This document shows positions 13,229-21,596 of a stretch of DNA of 29,882 bases, piece by piece. The position numbers were made by a program, and so were the translations under genes. The notes under the pieces are model-generated. The model saw only the letters and a list, made by a program, of their open reading frames with translations, was not told where the DNA came from and ran no database searches. How positions within the stretch are numbered: position 1 is the first letter of the stretch; the number at the start of each line of letters is the position of its first letter. This stretch comes from Sphingobium yanoikuyae (GTDB taxonomy: Bacteria > Pseudomonadota > Alphaproteobacteria > Sphingomonadales > Sphingomonadaceae), in contig NZ_CP139982.1 of the NCBI RefSeq assembly GCF_034424525.1, positions 1 through 29,882 on the forward strand, read 5' to 3'.

Positions 13229-13938
13229 GATTTTTGTCCGCTATCCGCTTTGACCTCAATCGTGCAGCGCACCGGCTTTGCCGCCTTTGCCGCCTGCTCA
13301 CGGCATTTCTGCACCGTCTCGCGATTGGCATCCGTCAGCGGCGAAGCCGCGACGATCAGCGCCCAGCTCTCCGGATCGGCCGCCTGCATCAACCGCTGCC
13401 CCGCCCCCCACGGTCCCGGTTCATTCAGAACGCGGGTCGCCATGCGCTCGGGCCAGCGCCAGCTATCGGGGGTCGCCCGCGCGAGCGGGCCGGCAAGGAA
13501 GGCATAGAGCAACAGCCCTAGCACCACGCTGCAAGCGCCGACGACATACAGCCAGCGATTTTGCTCGTCGCCGCGCCGCGCCGACGCGAGCCGATTGCCG
13601 ATCTCGCGCGCGGCCTGGTCCAGCGCCGTGCGCGCCTCGGTGATAAGGCGCTGATCCTCGCGCCGCGCATTCGTGGCGGCGCTGGCGATCTCGCCCGCCA
13701 TATGCGCCGGGTCCATCGACAAGGCGGGGCTTTTCCGCATCGCCGCGACCTGCTGGGCCAGCACGCCCAATATTTCCTGCGTCTTGGTGAGCGTCGGCTG
13801 ATAGTCGGGTATCTCGATATTCTCGCGCGCAGCGGTCAGTCCTTCGACCGCAAGGCGCAGCAACGACACTTCGCCGCGCAGCTTCTCGAACGCCCGCGCC
13901 GGATCGTCCGCGTCGTCCAGACCATCACCCTCGCCCAT
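13225..13938 (-). CDS. DUF6118-like single-pass membrane protein
   Basis: 237 residues with a helical, probably coiled-coil N-terminal half, one transmembrane segment (WLYVVGACSVVLGLLLYAFLAGPLA, about 129-153) and a C-terminal half with PERMATRVLNEPGPWGAGQRLM. I recall this architecture as DUF6118 proteins that accompany traA on sphingomonad plasmids; that match is from memory. AAGGAGAAA precedes ATG 13938, which is 12 bases after the traA stop. Function unknown. A membrane anchor or inhibitor for the relaxosome is plausible. Confidence 0.7.
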   Translation of the reverse strand: MGEGDGLDDADDPARAFEKLRGEVSLLRLAVEGLTAARENIEIPDYQPTLTKTQEILGVLAQQVAAMRKSPALSMDPAHMAGEIASAATNARREDQRLITEARTALDQAAREIGNRLASARRGDEQNRWLYVVGACSVVLGLLLYAFLAGPLARATPDSWRWPERMATRVLNEPGPWGAGQRLMQAADPESWALIVAASPLTDANRETVQKCREQAAKAAKPVRCTIEVKADSGQKS

Positions 13939-13950
13939 TATCGTTTCTCC

Positions 13951-16900
13951 TTACCGGCTAAGGCCACGATCGCGGCCAATTCCAAGTTCGTGCGTCAACT
14001 GGTGGCCAAGGTCGCGCCCGCGCCCCATGCCCATCTCAAGCCCCAGCTCGCGCTCACGGCCGCGCAGGATCGATTCCACCTGGGGGTCACGCTCAAGGCT
14101 TTTCGCCATGCCCGCCATCTCCTTGCCCGCCTTCTCCCGGCCCGTCATGTCCCCGGCACGATAAAGCCGGTCGCGATCCTGGGAGAGCTGTTGCCAGCGT
14201 TCCACGAACCGATCGGCGCGCAAGTTCGGATCGGCCCGCACCTTGGCCTCATGCGCCATCGCATCCATCATCGGGCCGCTGCGCCCCGCCGCCGCCTCAT
14301 GGAGCAAGCCGGGTTCGCGCTGGAACGCCGATGCCATATCGCGCGAGGCCCCCGCCCTGATCTGGTCCAGCGCCTCGGTCGCGCGCTCGAGCGCGACCTT
14401 CTGATGCTCCAATACCGGCCCGCCCGACGCGCGGGCCTGCAACACCGCCTCGGCCGAACGCGAGGCCCGCTCGACCGCGCGCCGGAAATCATGGGTATGG
14501 CCCTGCTCGGCACGCGCCGGGGCTTCCTTCGCCGGCGTCGGCGTGCGCGACGACAGTTTCAGCCCATCGAACATGCCGCGCTTGGGGGCCGCCTTTTCCT
14601 TCGCGCCCTGCGCTGGCTCGGCCACCTTCGCCGGCTCGGCCGACAGCTTCAAGCCGTCGAACATGCCGCGCCGCGGCTGTCGCTCGGCCGCGGCCTTCGC
14701 ATCCCCTGCGCCGCGGCCGCTGGCTTCATGGGGGCCGATCTCGCGCGGGCGTGGATCTTCGCCCATCTGGCGCATGGTGCCAGCACGCGGGCCTAGAAGC
14801 TCCACGCCCTTGCGCTCGGGCGCATCCGGCAATCGGATCTCGCCCGACAGGCCGCGCCGATCGGCGAACGATTGCGCCTCGCCGTCGCGGTCCCGATACA
14901 TGGGATAATCCGACGCCATATCCTTCGTCCGCTCGCGCGACAGCGTGCGGACAAGCCGCCGATCGTCGGCGAAGTCGTCGCGGCCGTAATGGAGCTGGAC
15001 GCCCTCACGGTGCCGCGACAGCGCCACATAGGCCGCATGGCGGTCCATGCCGGGGGTGGCGAGGACATGCCCCTGATCGACCGTCACGCCCTGCGATTTG
15101 TGGATGGTCGCGGCATAGCCATGATCGACATGGGCATAATCTTTCAGGTCGAACGCGACCGATCGGCCATCGTCGAGGCGAACGGCCATGCTGTCGGGCG
15201 ACACGCGCTCGACCTTGCCCAGCGTGCCGTTCTTCACGCCTAGCCCTCGCTCGTTCTTGAGGAACATGATGCGGTCGCCGGTCGCGAACTCGCGCGCGCC
15301 CCGCTCGGCCGAAATCCGCACGTCCTGCCCCAGCTCGCCGGCGTCGCGCAGACGATCGCGCGCGGCCAGGTTCAGCTCGCGGACCTCGGCATTGGTGTGG
15401 GTGAGGATGATCCGCGTCTTGTCGGGATCGGCAAGCCGCTGTGCGTCCCATGTGTCGATCAGCTCGGCGCGGGCCGCCTCGCGCGTCTCGGCCGCGTGGA
15501 CCATGCCGTGATCGGCATAGGCATGGATCGCCTCGCCGGTCCTGCCCGTCGCCAGCGCCCGCGTGGCGTCCTTCTGCCAGTCCTCATGCTGCCGGCGAAC
15601 CTCGTTGATCTCGGCCGCGCCGTGGCGCTCGGCAAGGGACCGGAACGCAGCGCCGGCCTCGATCGCCTGCAACTGCTCCGCGTCGCCGACTAGAACGACC
15701 TTCGCGCCCGCCCTCTCGGCCTCGGACAATACGCGCTCCATCTGGCGCGTGCCGATCATGCCGGCCTCGTCGATCACCAGCACGTCGCGCGGGCCTAGTA
15801 GCTCGCGGCCCTGATCCCACTGATATTCCATGCTCGCGATCGTGCGCGACTGAATGCCGGAGCCGCCCTCCAAGCCCTCGGCCGCGATGCCGGACAGGGC
15901 CGCGCCGCGCACCTGATAGCCGGTGCGCTCCCATTCGTCGCGGGCGACTCCCAGCATGGCCGATTTGCCGGTGCCGGCATAGCCGACCACGATGGCAATA
16001 TCCTTCTCGCCGGTTATATGCGCCAGCGCGGCTTCCTGCTGGCTCCCCAGCTTAAGGCCCTCACTCCCGGCGGCATCAGCCCCCCTTGAAAGCGATGCCG
16101 TCGGGAGACCATGCCCCGCCTTGCCGGCAAGCCGATCGCCGGCGCGCTCCAACCGCTGCTCGATGTCGATCATGTCGCGGGAGGTAAAGCGGTCCTCGCC
16201 GCGCCCGTTCTTGCCCAGCGCCACCAGCTCGGGCGAGGTCCGCACCGCGCTCATCACCTGGTCGAACTGATCCTTGCCGTCGCTGTGGCGGAACGCGAAC
16301 TGCGCGAGGTCGCGCCGCGTGAACGTCGCCTGCTGGCGCGTGATCGCGTCCAATGCGATCTCGGGCCGCGCAATGATCTTCTCGCCATTCTCGCGCGCGA
16401 TCCGGGCATGATCTTCGACCCGTTCCGCCTCAAGCCCCTGTTCGGGCATACGCGATGCAGCCGGCCCGATCTTGTGTTGCGGCTCAAGGTCGATGCCCTG
16501 CGCCGCCAACGTGCGATGGTCGATCCGCGCGTCAATATCCAGCTCGGCAAGCCGCTGGTTCACATGGTCCGCCCACGCCTCGCGCCACTCCTTCAGGAGC
16601 GCCGTGCTGTTCCACTCGACAACCTTCTTGCCGAAGCCGTCCGGACTGATTTCGCGCATCGACAGCATGACATGGGCGTGCGGCTTGGGTTGCCCGTCCT
16701 TGCCCATGTCCCAATGCACATTGAGGTCGGCCACCATGCCGCGTTCGACGAACTGCTTTTCGACGAACTCGCGCGCGAGCTGGACGCCTTGCTGCTGGTT
16801 CAGCTCGCGCGGAATCGAGAACTCGACTTCGCGGGCAAGTTGTGCGTCCTTGCGCTTCTCGCCGGCCTCCACCTCGTTCCACAAGGTCGCGCGATCGTTT

Positions 16901-17088
16901 AAACGCTCCGGCGCACCTTCGGGCAGCATGATTTCCGAATGGACGACACCGGCCTTGTTCGAGAAATCATGGTCGCGCCCGAGTCGGTCATCGTGCAGCC
17001 GTTCCGCTGCGCGATAGGCCGCGCTGGCAACGGCGCTCGATCCACTGGAGCGGCCGATGACTTTCGCGGAGAAATGATAGATCGCCAT
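13951..17088 (-). CDS. traA: TraA relaxase-helicase (MobQ / Ti-type)
   Basis: Nicks oriT, stays bound to the strand and unwinds it for transfer. Residues 1-~190 are a MobA/MobL relaxase: Tyr25 in SAAYRAAERL is the candidate nucleophile, and His125 with His137-x-His139 (KPHAHVML) forms the metal triad. Residues ~345-720 are a RecD/TraI-like helicase with GYAGTGKSA (369-377) and VLVIDEAGM (436-443), followed by YAATIHKSQGVTVDQ. The C-terminal ~280 residues are charged and hold a twice-repeated RGMFDGLKLS segment. ATG 17088 (MAIYHFSAKVI) matches the family start, 30 bases from the candidate oriT. A CGTTTAAACG site is in the coding region (ERLND codons). Confidence 0.92.
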   Translation of the reverse strand: MAIYHFSAKVIGRSSGSSAVASAAYRAAERLHDDRLGRDHDFSNKAGVVHSEIMLPEGAPERLNDRATLWNEVEAGEKRKDAQLAREVEFSIPRELNQQQGVQLAREFVEKQFVERGMVADLNVHWDMGKDGQPKPHAHVMLSMREISPDGFGKKVVEWNSTALLKEWREAWADHVNQRLAELDIDARIDHRTLAAQGIDLEPQHKIGPAASRMPEQGLEAERVEDHARIARENGEKIIARPEIALDAITRQQATFTRRDLAQFAFRHSDGKDQFDQVMSAVRTSPELVALGKNGRGEDRFTSRDMIDIEQRLERAGDRLAGKAGHGLPTASLSRGADAAGSEGLKLGSQQEAALAHITGEKDIAIVVGYAGTGKSAMLGVARDEWERTGYQVRGAALSGIAAEGLEGGSGIQSRTIASMEYQWDQGRELLGPRDVLVIDEAGMIGTRQMERVLSEAERAGAKVVLVGDAEQLQAIEAGAAFRSLAERHGAAEINEVRRQHEDWQKDATRALATGRTGEAIHAYADHGMVHAAETREAARAELIDTWDAQRLADPDKTRIILTHTNAEVRELNLAARDRLRDAGELGQDVRISAERGAREFATGDRIMFLKNERGLGVKNGTLGKVERVSPDSMAVRLDDGRSVAFDLKDYAHVDHGYAATIHKSQGVTVDQGHVLATPGMDRHAAYVALSRHREGVQLHYGRDDFADDRRLVRTLSRERTKDMASDYPMYRDRDGEAQSFADRRGLSGEIRLPDAPERKGVELLGPRAGTMRQMGEDPRPREIGPHEASGRGAGDAKAAAERQPRRGMFDGLKLSAEPAKVAEPAQGAKEKAAPKRGMFDGLKLSSRTPTPAKEAPARAEQGHTHDFRRAVERASRSAEAVLQARASGGPVLEHQKVALERATEALDQIRAGASRDMASAFQREPGLLHEAAAGRSGPMMDAMAHEAKVRADPNLRADRFVERWQQLSQDRDRLYRAGDMTGREKAGKEMAGMAKSLERDPQVESILRGRERELGLEMGMGRGRDLGHQLTHELGIGRDRGLSR
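16896..16905. repeat. CGTTTAAACG palindrome, site 5
   Basis: Inside traA, in a different reading phase from site 1 (Glu-Arg-Leu-Asn-Asp), using the rare TTA leucine codon. Confidence 0.9.
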
Positions 17089-17117
17089 GACGACACGAAA
17101 CTTACCTTTCTTAGCGC

Positions 17118-17147
17118 AGGTCGGCAACGACCTATAAGCGCGCACTC
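17118..17147 (+). other. oriT: Candidate oriT with nic site
   Basis: AGGTCG-GCAA-CGACCT (17118-17133) is a perfect hairpin, followed immediately by ATAAGCGCGCACTC. TAAGCGCGCACTC (17135-17147) matches 11 of 13 positions of the RSF1010/pTi-type nic region, TAAGTGCGCCCTC, as I recall it. By analogy the nick would be after base 17142. It lies between the divergent traA and traD-like genes, where such oriTs are expected. Confidence 0.65.
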
Positions 17148-17261
17148 ACCACTCACTGCCGTTCGCGTGATTGACTTCGCCGCATTTCTGTTCGGAACCG
17201 CTGTCCTGCCAGCGCGATCGTGCTACTGTGCGGCTTCTGTTCGACGGGCGCGAGGGAGAGA

Positions 17262-17564
17262 ATGATGCGGAAGACGCGCGACTATGACGCCGAATTGCGG
17301 GCACTGAGCGACAAGGCCAAGTCTATCAAGGCGAAGAAGGTCGAGCAACTTGGGCTACTGGTGACGGGGACCGGGGCCGATGCGCTCGATCTCGACACGC
17401 TCGCCGGTGCGCTGCTCGCCGCCGTGGAATCGGCTGACGCGGAGGAAAGGGAGGCGTGGCGCTCGCGGGGCGCGGCCTTCTTTCAAGGACGCGGGCGCAA
17501 GGCTGGGCGACGCTCTGGCGGCAACGGCGAAGGCGGAAACCCGACTGGCGCAGGCGAGGCATAG
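17262..17564 (+). CDS. traD: TraD-like mobilisation protein
   Basis: About 100 residues. MRKTRDYDAELRALSDKAKSIKAKKVEQLGLLVTGTGADALDLDTLAGALL resembles small TraD/TraC-type relaxosome proteins beside traA in alphaproteobacterial plasmids. In that family the short helical N-terminus, the LGxL-V region and the acidic LAGALL segment support DNA binding at oriT. The tail is Gly/Arg-rich. GAGGGAGAG precedes ATG 17262; ATG 17265 is equally possible. It begins ~115 bases after the candidate oriT, pointing away from traA. The next frame overlaps its second half. Confidence 0.75.
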   Translation: MMRKTRDYDAELRALSDKAKSIKAKKVEQLGLLVTGTGADALDLDTLAGALLAAVESADAEEREAWRSRGAAFFQGRGRKAGRRSGGNGEGGNPTGAGEA

Positions 17565-17844
17565 GGTTGAAGCCGCCGCGCGCCGCACCGATACGAGGGG
17601 ATGGGTCGTGCAGCGCCGCGAACGCACCCGCCATCTCATAGAGCTGGGCGGCCTCGTCCAGAAGGCCGGCCTCGTCGAACTGACCGACGACGATCGCGCA
17701 ACGCTCTATGGCGCGATGCTCGATTTGGCCGCTCGCGCGCGCGATGATGGCAACGCTCTCGCGCTCTGGAGGCGGCGCGGCAAACGGGCCTTCGACGCGG
17801 AAGCCGAAGGACAGGACAACGCGGAAGGAAACGCCCATGACTGA
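17380..17844 (+). CDS. TraC/TraD-family mobilisation protein (start uncertain)
   Basis: The part from about base 17500 (LGDALAATAKAETRLAQARHRVEAAARRTDTRGWVV...) and RTRHLIELGGLVQKAGLVELTDDDRATLYGAMLDLAARA looks like the conjugal transfer TraD family (IxLGGLVxKAGL). From 17380 to about 17500 the frame is the shadow of the upstream gene. No good ATG lies near the true N-terminus; ATG 17380, GTG 17407 or an unusual start such as CTG 17503 are the options. A ribosomal slip out of the upstream gene is also conceivable. The next gene overlaps its end by 8 bases. Confidence 0.65.
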   Translation: MRSISTRSPVRCSPPWNRLTRRKGRRGARGARPSFKDAGARLGDALAATAKAETRLAQARHRVEAAARRTDTRGWVVQRRERTRHLIELGGLVQKAGLVELTDDDRATLYGAMLDLAARARDDGNALALWRRRGKRAFDAEAEGQDNAEGNAHD

Positions 17845-18112
17845 CACGTCGCGCCTCTCCTGGCAGCTCCTGATGGTGGGACCGGGAATCGACCGCATCA
17901 CCCCCGACATTCAGGACAAGCTCGCCTCGCTGCTCGATCTGCTTCCCGCCACCGCGACCATCAATGTCCAGACCGATGCCGGCTATGTCACCATCTCGCG
18001 CGACTGGCCCAGTCACCGCATGGAAACCGTCGATAGCCTGGTGGACGAAATCGCCGCCGCTCCGGGCATCACCCATATCGCGCTGCCGGCAAGCGAAGGA
18101 CAGGAACCGTGA
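17837..18112 (+). CDS. Hypothetical protein, 91 aa, in tra operon
   Basis: Not recognised. Mixed alpha/beta sequence (LSWQLLMVGPGIDRITPDIQDKLASLLDLL... INVQTDAGYVTISRDW... GITHIALP) with no membrane segment. ATG 17837 overlaps the end of the preceding gene, and its TGA is overlapped by the next gene's GTG (GTGA), so it is translated as part of the mobilisation operon. Confidence 0.6.
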   Translation: MTDTSRLSWQLLMVGPGIDRITPDIQDKLASLLDLLPATATINVQTDAGYVTISRDWPSHRMETVDSLVDEIAAAPGITHIALPASEGQEP

Positions 18113-18393
18113 CGCGCGCCCTCGACATCGCGGCGATCCGCGCACAGGTCCGCGCGCTGGATTATGTGCGCGGCACCCCTGCCGACGCCGCCATGTGGCG
18201 CGAAGGCGATGCCGAAGCACGCGCCAATCTCGCGATCGAAGGCATGGACCTCGACGCCGACGAACGCGCCCTGTTCGACATGCTGCGCGAGGAAGCCGTG
18301 CCCCCTCCCCTCGCCACCGCGATCGTCCTCAAGCTGCTCGATCATCCCGACGCGGACCCGGCGCTGGCGATCACGCCGGCGACGATCGGATGA
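18109..18393 (+). CDS. VbhA-like (Fic antitoxin type) small protein
   Basis: 94 residues. ARANLAIEGMDLDADERALFDMLREEAV resembles the VbhA family, whose helix carries (S/T)xxxE(G/N) and inhibits Fic AMP-transferases. Here NLAIEG keeps the EG but has Asn for Ser/Thr, so the match is partial. No Fic gene is on this plasmid. GTG 18109 and the ATGA link to the next gene place it directly before the nucleotidyltransferase-HEPN gene, and it may instead partner that protein. The assignment is tentative. Confidence 0.4.
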   Translation: MTRALDIAAIRAQVRALDYVRGTPADAAMWREGDAEARANLAIEGMDLDADERALFDMLREEAVPPPLATAIVLKLLDHPDADPALAITPATIG

Positions 18394-19310
18394 CGATGCG
18401 GGCCGATCTCGATCATCTCCCCGCCGCCAAGCGCCGCGAGCTGGAACGGGTCGCCCGCGTCCTGTTCGATGAATTTGAGGATGCCGTCAAAACCAAGCTC
18501 TCCGACAAGCGCAAGGGCGGCCGCATCCTCAAGCTGATCCTGTTCGGCTCCTACGCGCGCGGCGATTGGGTCGAGGATCGCGCCAGCGGCTATATCTCCG
18601 ACTATGATCTGCTCGTCGTCGTGAACTCCGACACCTTCACCGATCTGCAAACATGGTGGGCGGTCGCCGACGATCATCTCGTGCGCGAGCTGACCGTCAC
18701 CCGCCACCTCTCCACCCCCGTCAATTTCATCGTCCATTCGCTGATGGACGTGAACGACCAGCTCGCGCGCGGTCGTCCCTTCTTCGCCGACATAGCCCGC
18801 GACGGCATCGCCCTCTATGAAGCGCCGGGACAGGGCCTCGCCGTGCCGCGCCAGCTCGACGCGCAGGAACGCCACGCCGAAGCCCTGCGCCATCGCGACC
18901 ATTGGTTCCCGCTCGCCGCACACGCGCTCAAGCTCGCCCAGGACAGCATTGCCGACGGCGTGCCGCGCGATGCCGCGTTCATGCTCCACCAGGCCGTCGA
19001 GCGGGCTTACAATGCCGTGCTGCTCGTCCTGACGCTCTACGCGCCCAAATCGCACCGGCTCGGCATCCTACGCTCGCTCGCCGAAAATCTCGATCCCCGG
19101 CTGATCGAAGCATGGCCGCGCGATACCCGCGCCGCCCGTCGCCATTTCGCGCAGTTGCAGCGCGCCTATGTCGAGGCCCGCTATTCTCACGCCTATGAAA
19201 TCACTCCCGACGAACTGGCCTGGCTCGTCGAGCGCGTGAGGCATTTCCACACGATCGCCGCCGCGATCTGCGCCGAACATCTCGAAAATGACAATGGGAG
19301 GGAATCCTGA
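18390..19310 (+). CDS. Fused nucleotidyltransferase-HEPN protein
   Basis: Combines in one chain the two halves of MNT-HEPN toxin-antitoxin systems. Residues ~45-75 hold the nucleotidyltransferase core ILFGSYARGDWVEDRASGYISDYDLLVVV (GS...RG, then SDYDL carboxylates). Residues ~205-305 are a HEPN-type helical domain (AAFMLHQAVERAYNAVLL), with ARYSHAY in place of the RX4HxY motif. The known logic is that the MNT domain modifies and silences a HEPN RNase; in this fused form the role is not known. ATG 18390 overlaps the preceding TGA (ATGA). It sits between the relaxosome genes and traG, so it is probably transcribed with them. Confidence 0.82.
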   Translation: MTMRADLDHLPAAKRRELERVARVLFDEFEDAVKTKLSDKRKGGRILKLILFGSYARGDWVEDRASGYISDYDLLVVVNSDTFTDLQTWWAVADDHLVRELTVTRHLSTPVNFIVHSLMDVNDQLARGRPFFADIARDGIALYEAPGQGLAVPRQLDAQERHAEALRHRDHWFPLAAHALKLAQDSIADGVPRDAAFMLHQAVERAYNAVLLVLTLYAPKSHRLGILRSLAENLDPRLIEAWPRDTRAARRHFAQLQRAYVEARYSHAYEITPDELAWLVERVRHFHTIAAAICAEHLENDNGRES

Positions 19311-19312
19311 CG

Positions 19313-20974
19313 ATGGAATGGTTCCGCCAGCTCGGCCGCGCGCTCCGCAACCTCGCCCGTCTAGCGCGCGAGCAACCGATATGGGCGATCACGGCGCTGA
19401 CCCTCAGCCCGCTCGCGCTCATCCGCCATCTGTTTCGCACCGCGATCCTGTTCCTGATCGTCGGCATCGTCCTGGCCGGCGGGATGCAATTCGTCCTGCG
19501 TTCGCTGCTCGGCCTGGCCCGCGATTCCAATCTCTACCAGCTCGGCATGATGCTGACGTTCCTCGTCATCATTCTCGTCACGCTGCGCGCCCTCTTCCAA
19601 CCGCTGATCCTGCGTTATGGCGGCCCTGCCGGCGACGACACCCACGGCTCGGCCCGCTTCGCCACCGATCGCGAGACGCGCCCCCTCGCCCAAAATGGCG
19701 ACGGCCTGCTGATCGGCCGCGACCGCAAATCGGGCAAGCCGCTGCGCTATGCCGGCCCCGCCCATCTCCTGACGATCGCGCCGACACGCACCGGCAAGGG
19801 CGTGGGCACCATCATCCCCAATCTGCTCGACTATCCCGGCCCGGTCGTCTGTATCGACCCCAAGGGCGAGAACGCCCGTATCACCGCCCACTATCGCGCC
19901 AGGTTCGGCCCGGTCCATGTCCTCGATCCCTTCGGCGTCACCCGCATGGTCGGGGCCGCGTTCAATCCATTGGATCGTATCGACCCTGCCGGCCTCGATC
20001 TCGCCGACGACTGCATGACGCTGGCCGACGCGCTGGTCTATGACGCCCCCGGCGAAGCTGGCGAGGCGCATTGGAACGAGGAAGCCAAGGCGTTGATCGC
20101 CGGCCTGATCCTGCATATCGTCACCAGCGAGCCGGCGGGCACACGGACCCTTGCCACGCTGCGCGACCGGCTCACCCTCGCCCCGCAAGCCTTCGCCGCC
20201 CAGCTCGAAGCGATGCAGGCGCAAGGCGGCCTCGCCGCCCGCGCCGCAAACCGCCACCTCGGCAAGTCCGATCGCGAAGCTGCCGGCGTGCTATCGGCCG
20301 CGCAGCGCCATACCCATTTTCTCGATAGCCCGCGCATGTCGGCCGTGCTGGGGCGCTCGGATTTCACCTTCGCCGATGTGAAGGCGCGGCCCACGACCGT
20401 CTATCTGGTGCTGCCGCCCGATCGGCTCGCCACCTATGCCCGCTGGCTGCGCCTGATGCTGGCGCAAGGTCTGACCGATCTCGCGCGCGCCCCGGCCTCC
20501 CCTGCCCGCCCGGTGCTGTTCCTGCTCGATGAATTTGCCGCGCTCGGCCGTCTCGAACCCGTCGAGCGCGCGATGGGGCTGATGGCGGGCTACGGCATCC
20601 AGCTCTGGCCGATCCTGCAAGACGTTCACCAGCTCCGCGCGCTCTACGATCGCCGCGCCGGCACCTTCCTGTCGAACGCCGGCGTGCTGCAAGTGTTCGG
20701 CGTCAACGATCACGACAGCGCCAAGCTCGTCTCCGACCTGCTCGGCCAGGAAACGGTCGTGTTCGAGACCATGAGCCGCGCGATCGACAGCGACGAAACC
20801 GGCATATCGTTCGGATCGCAGCATGTCGGCCGCCCCCTGCTCACGCCCGATGAGGTCCGCACGCTACGCGAGGATTTGCAATTGCTGTTCCTCGCGGGGC
20901 AACGGCCGATCGTCGCCGCCAAGCTCAAATATTTCGCCGATCGTGAGTTCGCGGGGAAGTTCGACAAGGTGTAG
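19313..20974 (+). CDS. traG: VirD4/TraG-type coupling protein
   Basis: Hexameric ATPase that hands the relaxosome to a type IV secretion channel. Two transmembrane segments lie at about 40-60 and 78-97. Walker A is APTRTGKGVG (156-165), followed by IPNLLDYPGPVVCIDPKGEN. Walker B is PVLFLLDEFAALG (400-412). Length 553 fits VirD4-type proteins. GGGAGGGAA precedes ATG 19313. The gene is intact, although its 3' part (from codon 322) is repeated downstream and broken by a transposon. No VirB genes are present, so a helper T4SS is needed. Confidence 0.93.
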   Translation: MEWFRQLGRALRNLARLAREQPIWAITALTLSPLALIRHLFRTAILFLIVGIVLAGGMQFVLRSLLGLARDSNLYQLGMMLTFLVIILVTLRALFQPLILRYGGPAGDDTHGSARFATDRETRPLAQNGDGLLIGRDRKSGKPLRYAGPAHLLTIAPTRTGKGVGTIIPNLLDYPGPVVCIDPKGENARITAHYRARFGPVHVLDPFGVTRMVGAAFNPLDRIDPAGLDLADDCMTLADALVYDAPGEAGEAHWNEEAKALIAGLILHIVTSEPAGTRTLATLRDRLTLAPQAFAAQLEAMQAQGGLAARAANRHLGKSDREAAGVLSAAQRHTHFLDSPRMSAVLGRSDFTFADVKARPTTVYLVLPPDRLATYARWLRLMLAQGLTDLARAPASPARPVLFLLDEFAALGRLEPVERAMGLMAGYGIQLWPILQDVHQLRALYDRRAGTFLSNAGVLQVFGVNDHDSAKLVSDLLGQETVVFETMSRAIDSDETGISFGSQHVGRPLLTPDEVRTLREDLQLLFLAGQRPIVAAKLKYFADREFAGKFDKV

Positions 20975-20976
20975 AG

Positions 20977-20986
20977 CGTTTAAACG
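20977..20986. repeat. CGTTTAAACG palindrome, site 6
   Basis: Just after the traG stop. Here the symmetry extends to 18 bp, AGAGCGTTTAAACGCTCT (20973-20990). It is part of the duplicated segment. Confidence 0.9.
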
Positions 20987-21011
20987 CTCTCAAACACAAG
21001 GTATTTCGACC

Positions 21012-21473
21012 ATGCCAAATGAACGATTTGAGGAATTTGCCGATCGTTTCATGAAGAGCATCGGCGAGCCAGACTGTGACCTACAAGCATTGGTCGATGA
21101 GCTGATAGAACTGCACGCTGTCGAGCGCGACGAATTTAACCGCGTCCGCCTGATAAGTATGCACATCGCGTTGACCAACATCGCCGCCGAAGGGTTGGCC
21201 AAGGCACAAGTTCCAGGCTCTCAGATCATCGGCTTTCTGGCCGATAACCTTTCGACTTACCATCTCATGCTCCGCCAGGAGAGTTTGGTTGACGGGCAGA
21301 TCGACAAGGCCGTGCTTTTGCGCGTGACCGAACGCGAAATCACCGCTGGCCGCATGAAGGGCAACGATCCGCTCCGAGCATTTGCCGAAGGCGGCGAATA
21401 TGTTCGCGACAATCCGATGGAGGGCCTTTTTCACGCTGATCCATCGGCCGACGATAAACCAGTCCTGAATTAA
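21012..21473 (+). CDS. Hypothetical protein, 153 aa (copy 1)
   Basis: Not recognised. MPNERFEEFADRFMKSIGEPDCDLQALVDELIELHAVERDEFNRVRL is helical; the middle (ALTNIAAEGLAKAQVPGSQIIGFLADNLSTYHLMLRQ) is a longer hydrophobic helix pair, still soluble-looking. AT content is above its neighbours. ATG 21012 is in the position after the palindrome; a weak ACAAGG-type ribosome site lies upstream. It is likely transcribed with traG, and an identical second copy is at 26934. Confidence 0.6.
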   Translation: MPNERFEEFADRFMKSIGEPDCDLQALVDELIELHAVERDEFNRVRLISMHIALTNIAAEGLAKAQVPGSQIIGFLADNLSTYHLMLRQESLVDGQIDKAVLLRVTEREITAGRMKGNDPLRAFAEGGEYVRDNPMEGLFHADPSADDKPVLN

Positions 21474-21507
21474 AGCGATAGCGCCGACGCGCCACAAGGG
21501 CGCGAAT

Positions 21508-21529
21508 GTATAGGCGTATACAAATATAC
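21508..21529. promoter_or_regulatory. GTATA partition-type site, distal copy 1
   Basis: GTATAGGCGTATACAAATATAC lies far from the par genes; its first 13 bases are identical to those of the sites at 1104 and 1438 and it ends in the same TATAC. The same site recurs at 27430 because of the duplication. Confidence 0.5.
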
Positions 21530-21596
21530 AGGGTCGCCGCCTGTTCGGCCTTGGCGTTGTTTAGCGGACTTTCCGCGCCCTCCCCTGCCGGCTCTT

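Noticed and set aside
13561..16902. Long plus-strand frames opposite traA and DUF6118-like genes
   Set aside because: They are Arg/Pro-rich shadows caused by GC-rich codon bias of the minus-strand genes.
17145..17265. Minus-strand extension of traA beyond 17088
   Set aside because: The added residues (MRAYRSLPT...) cover the oriT hairpin; MAIYHFSAKVI matches the family start.
12995..20974. Self-transmissible conjugation system
   Set aside because: No VirB/Trb channel genes are present anywhere in the circle; only relaxosome and coupling-protein genes.
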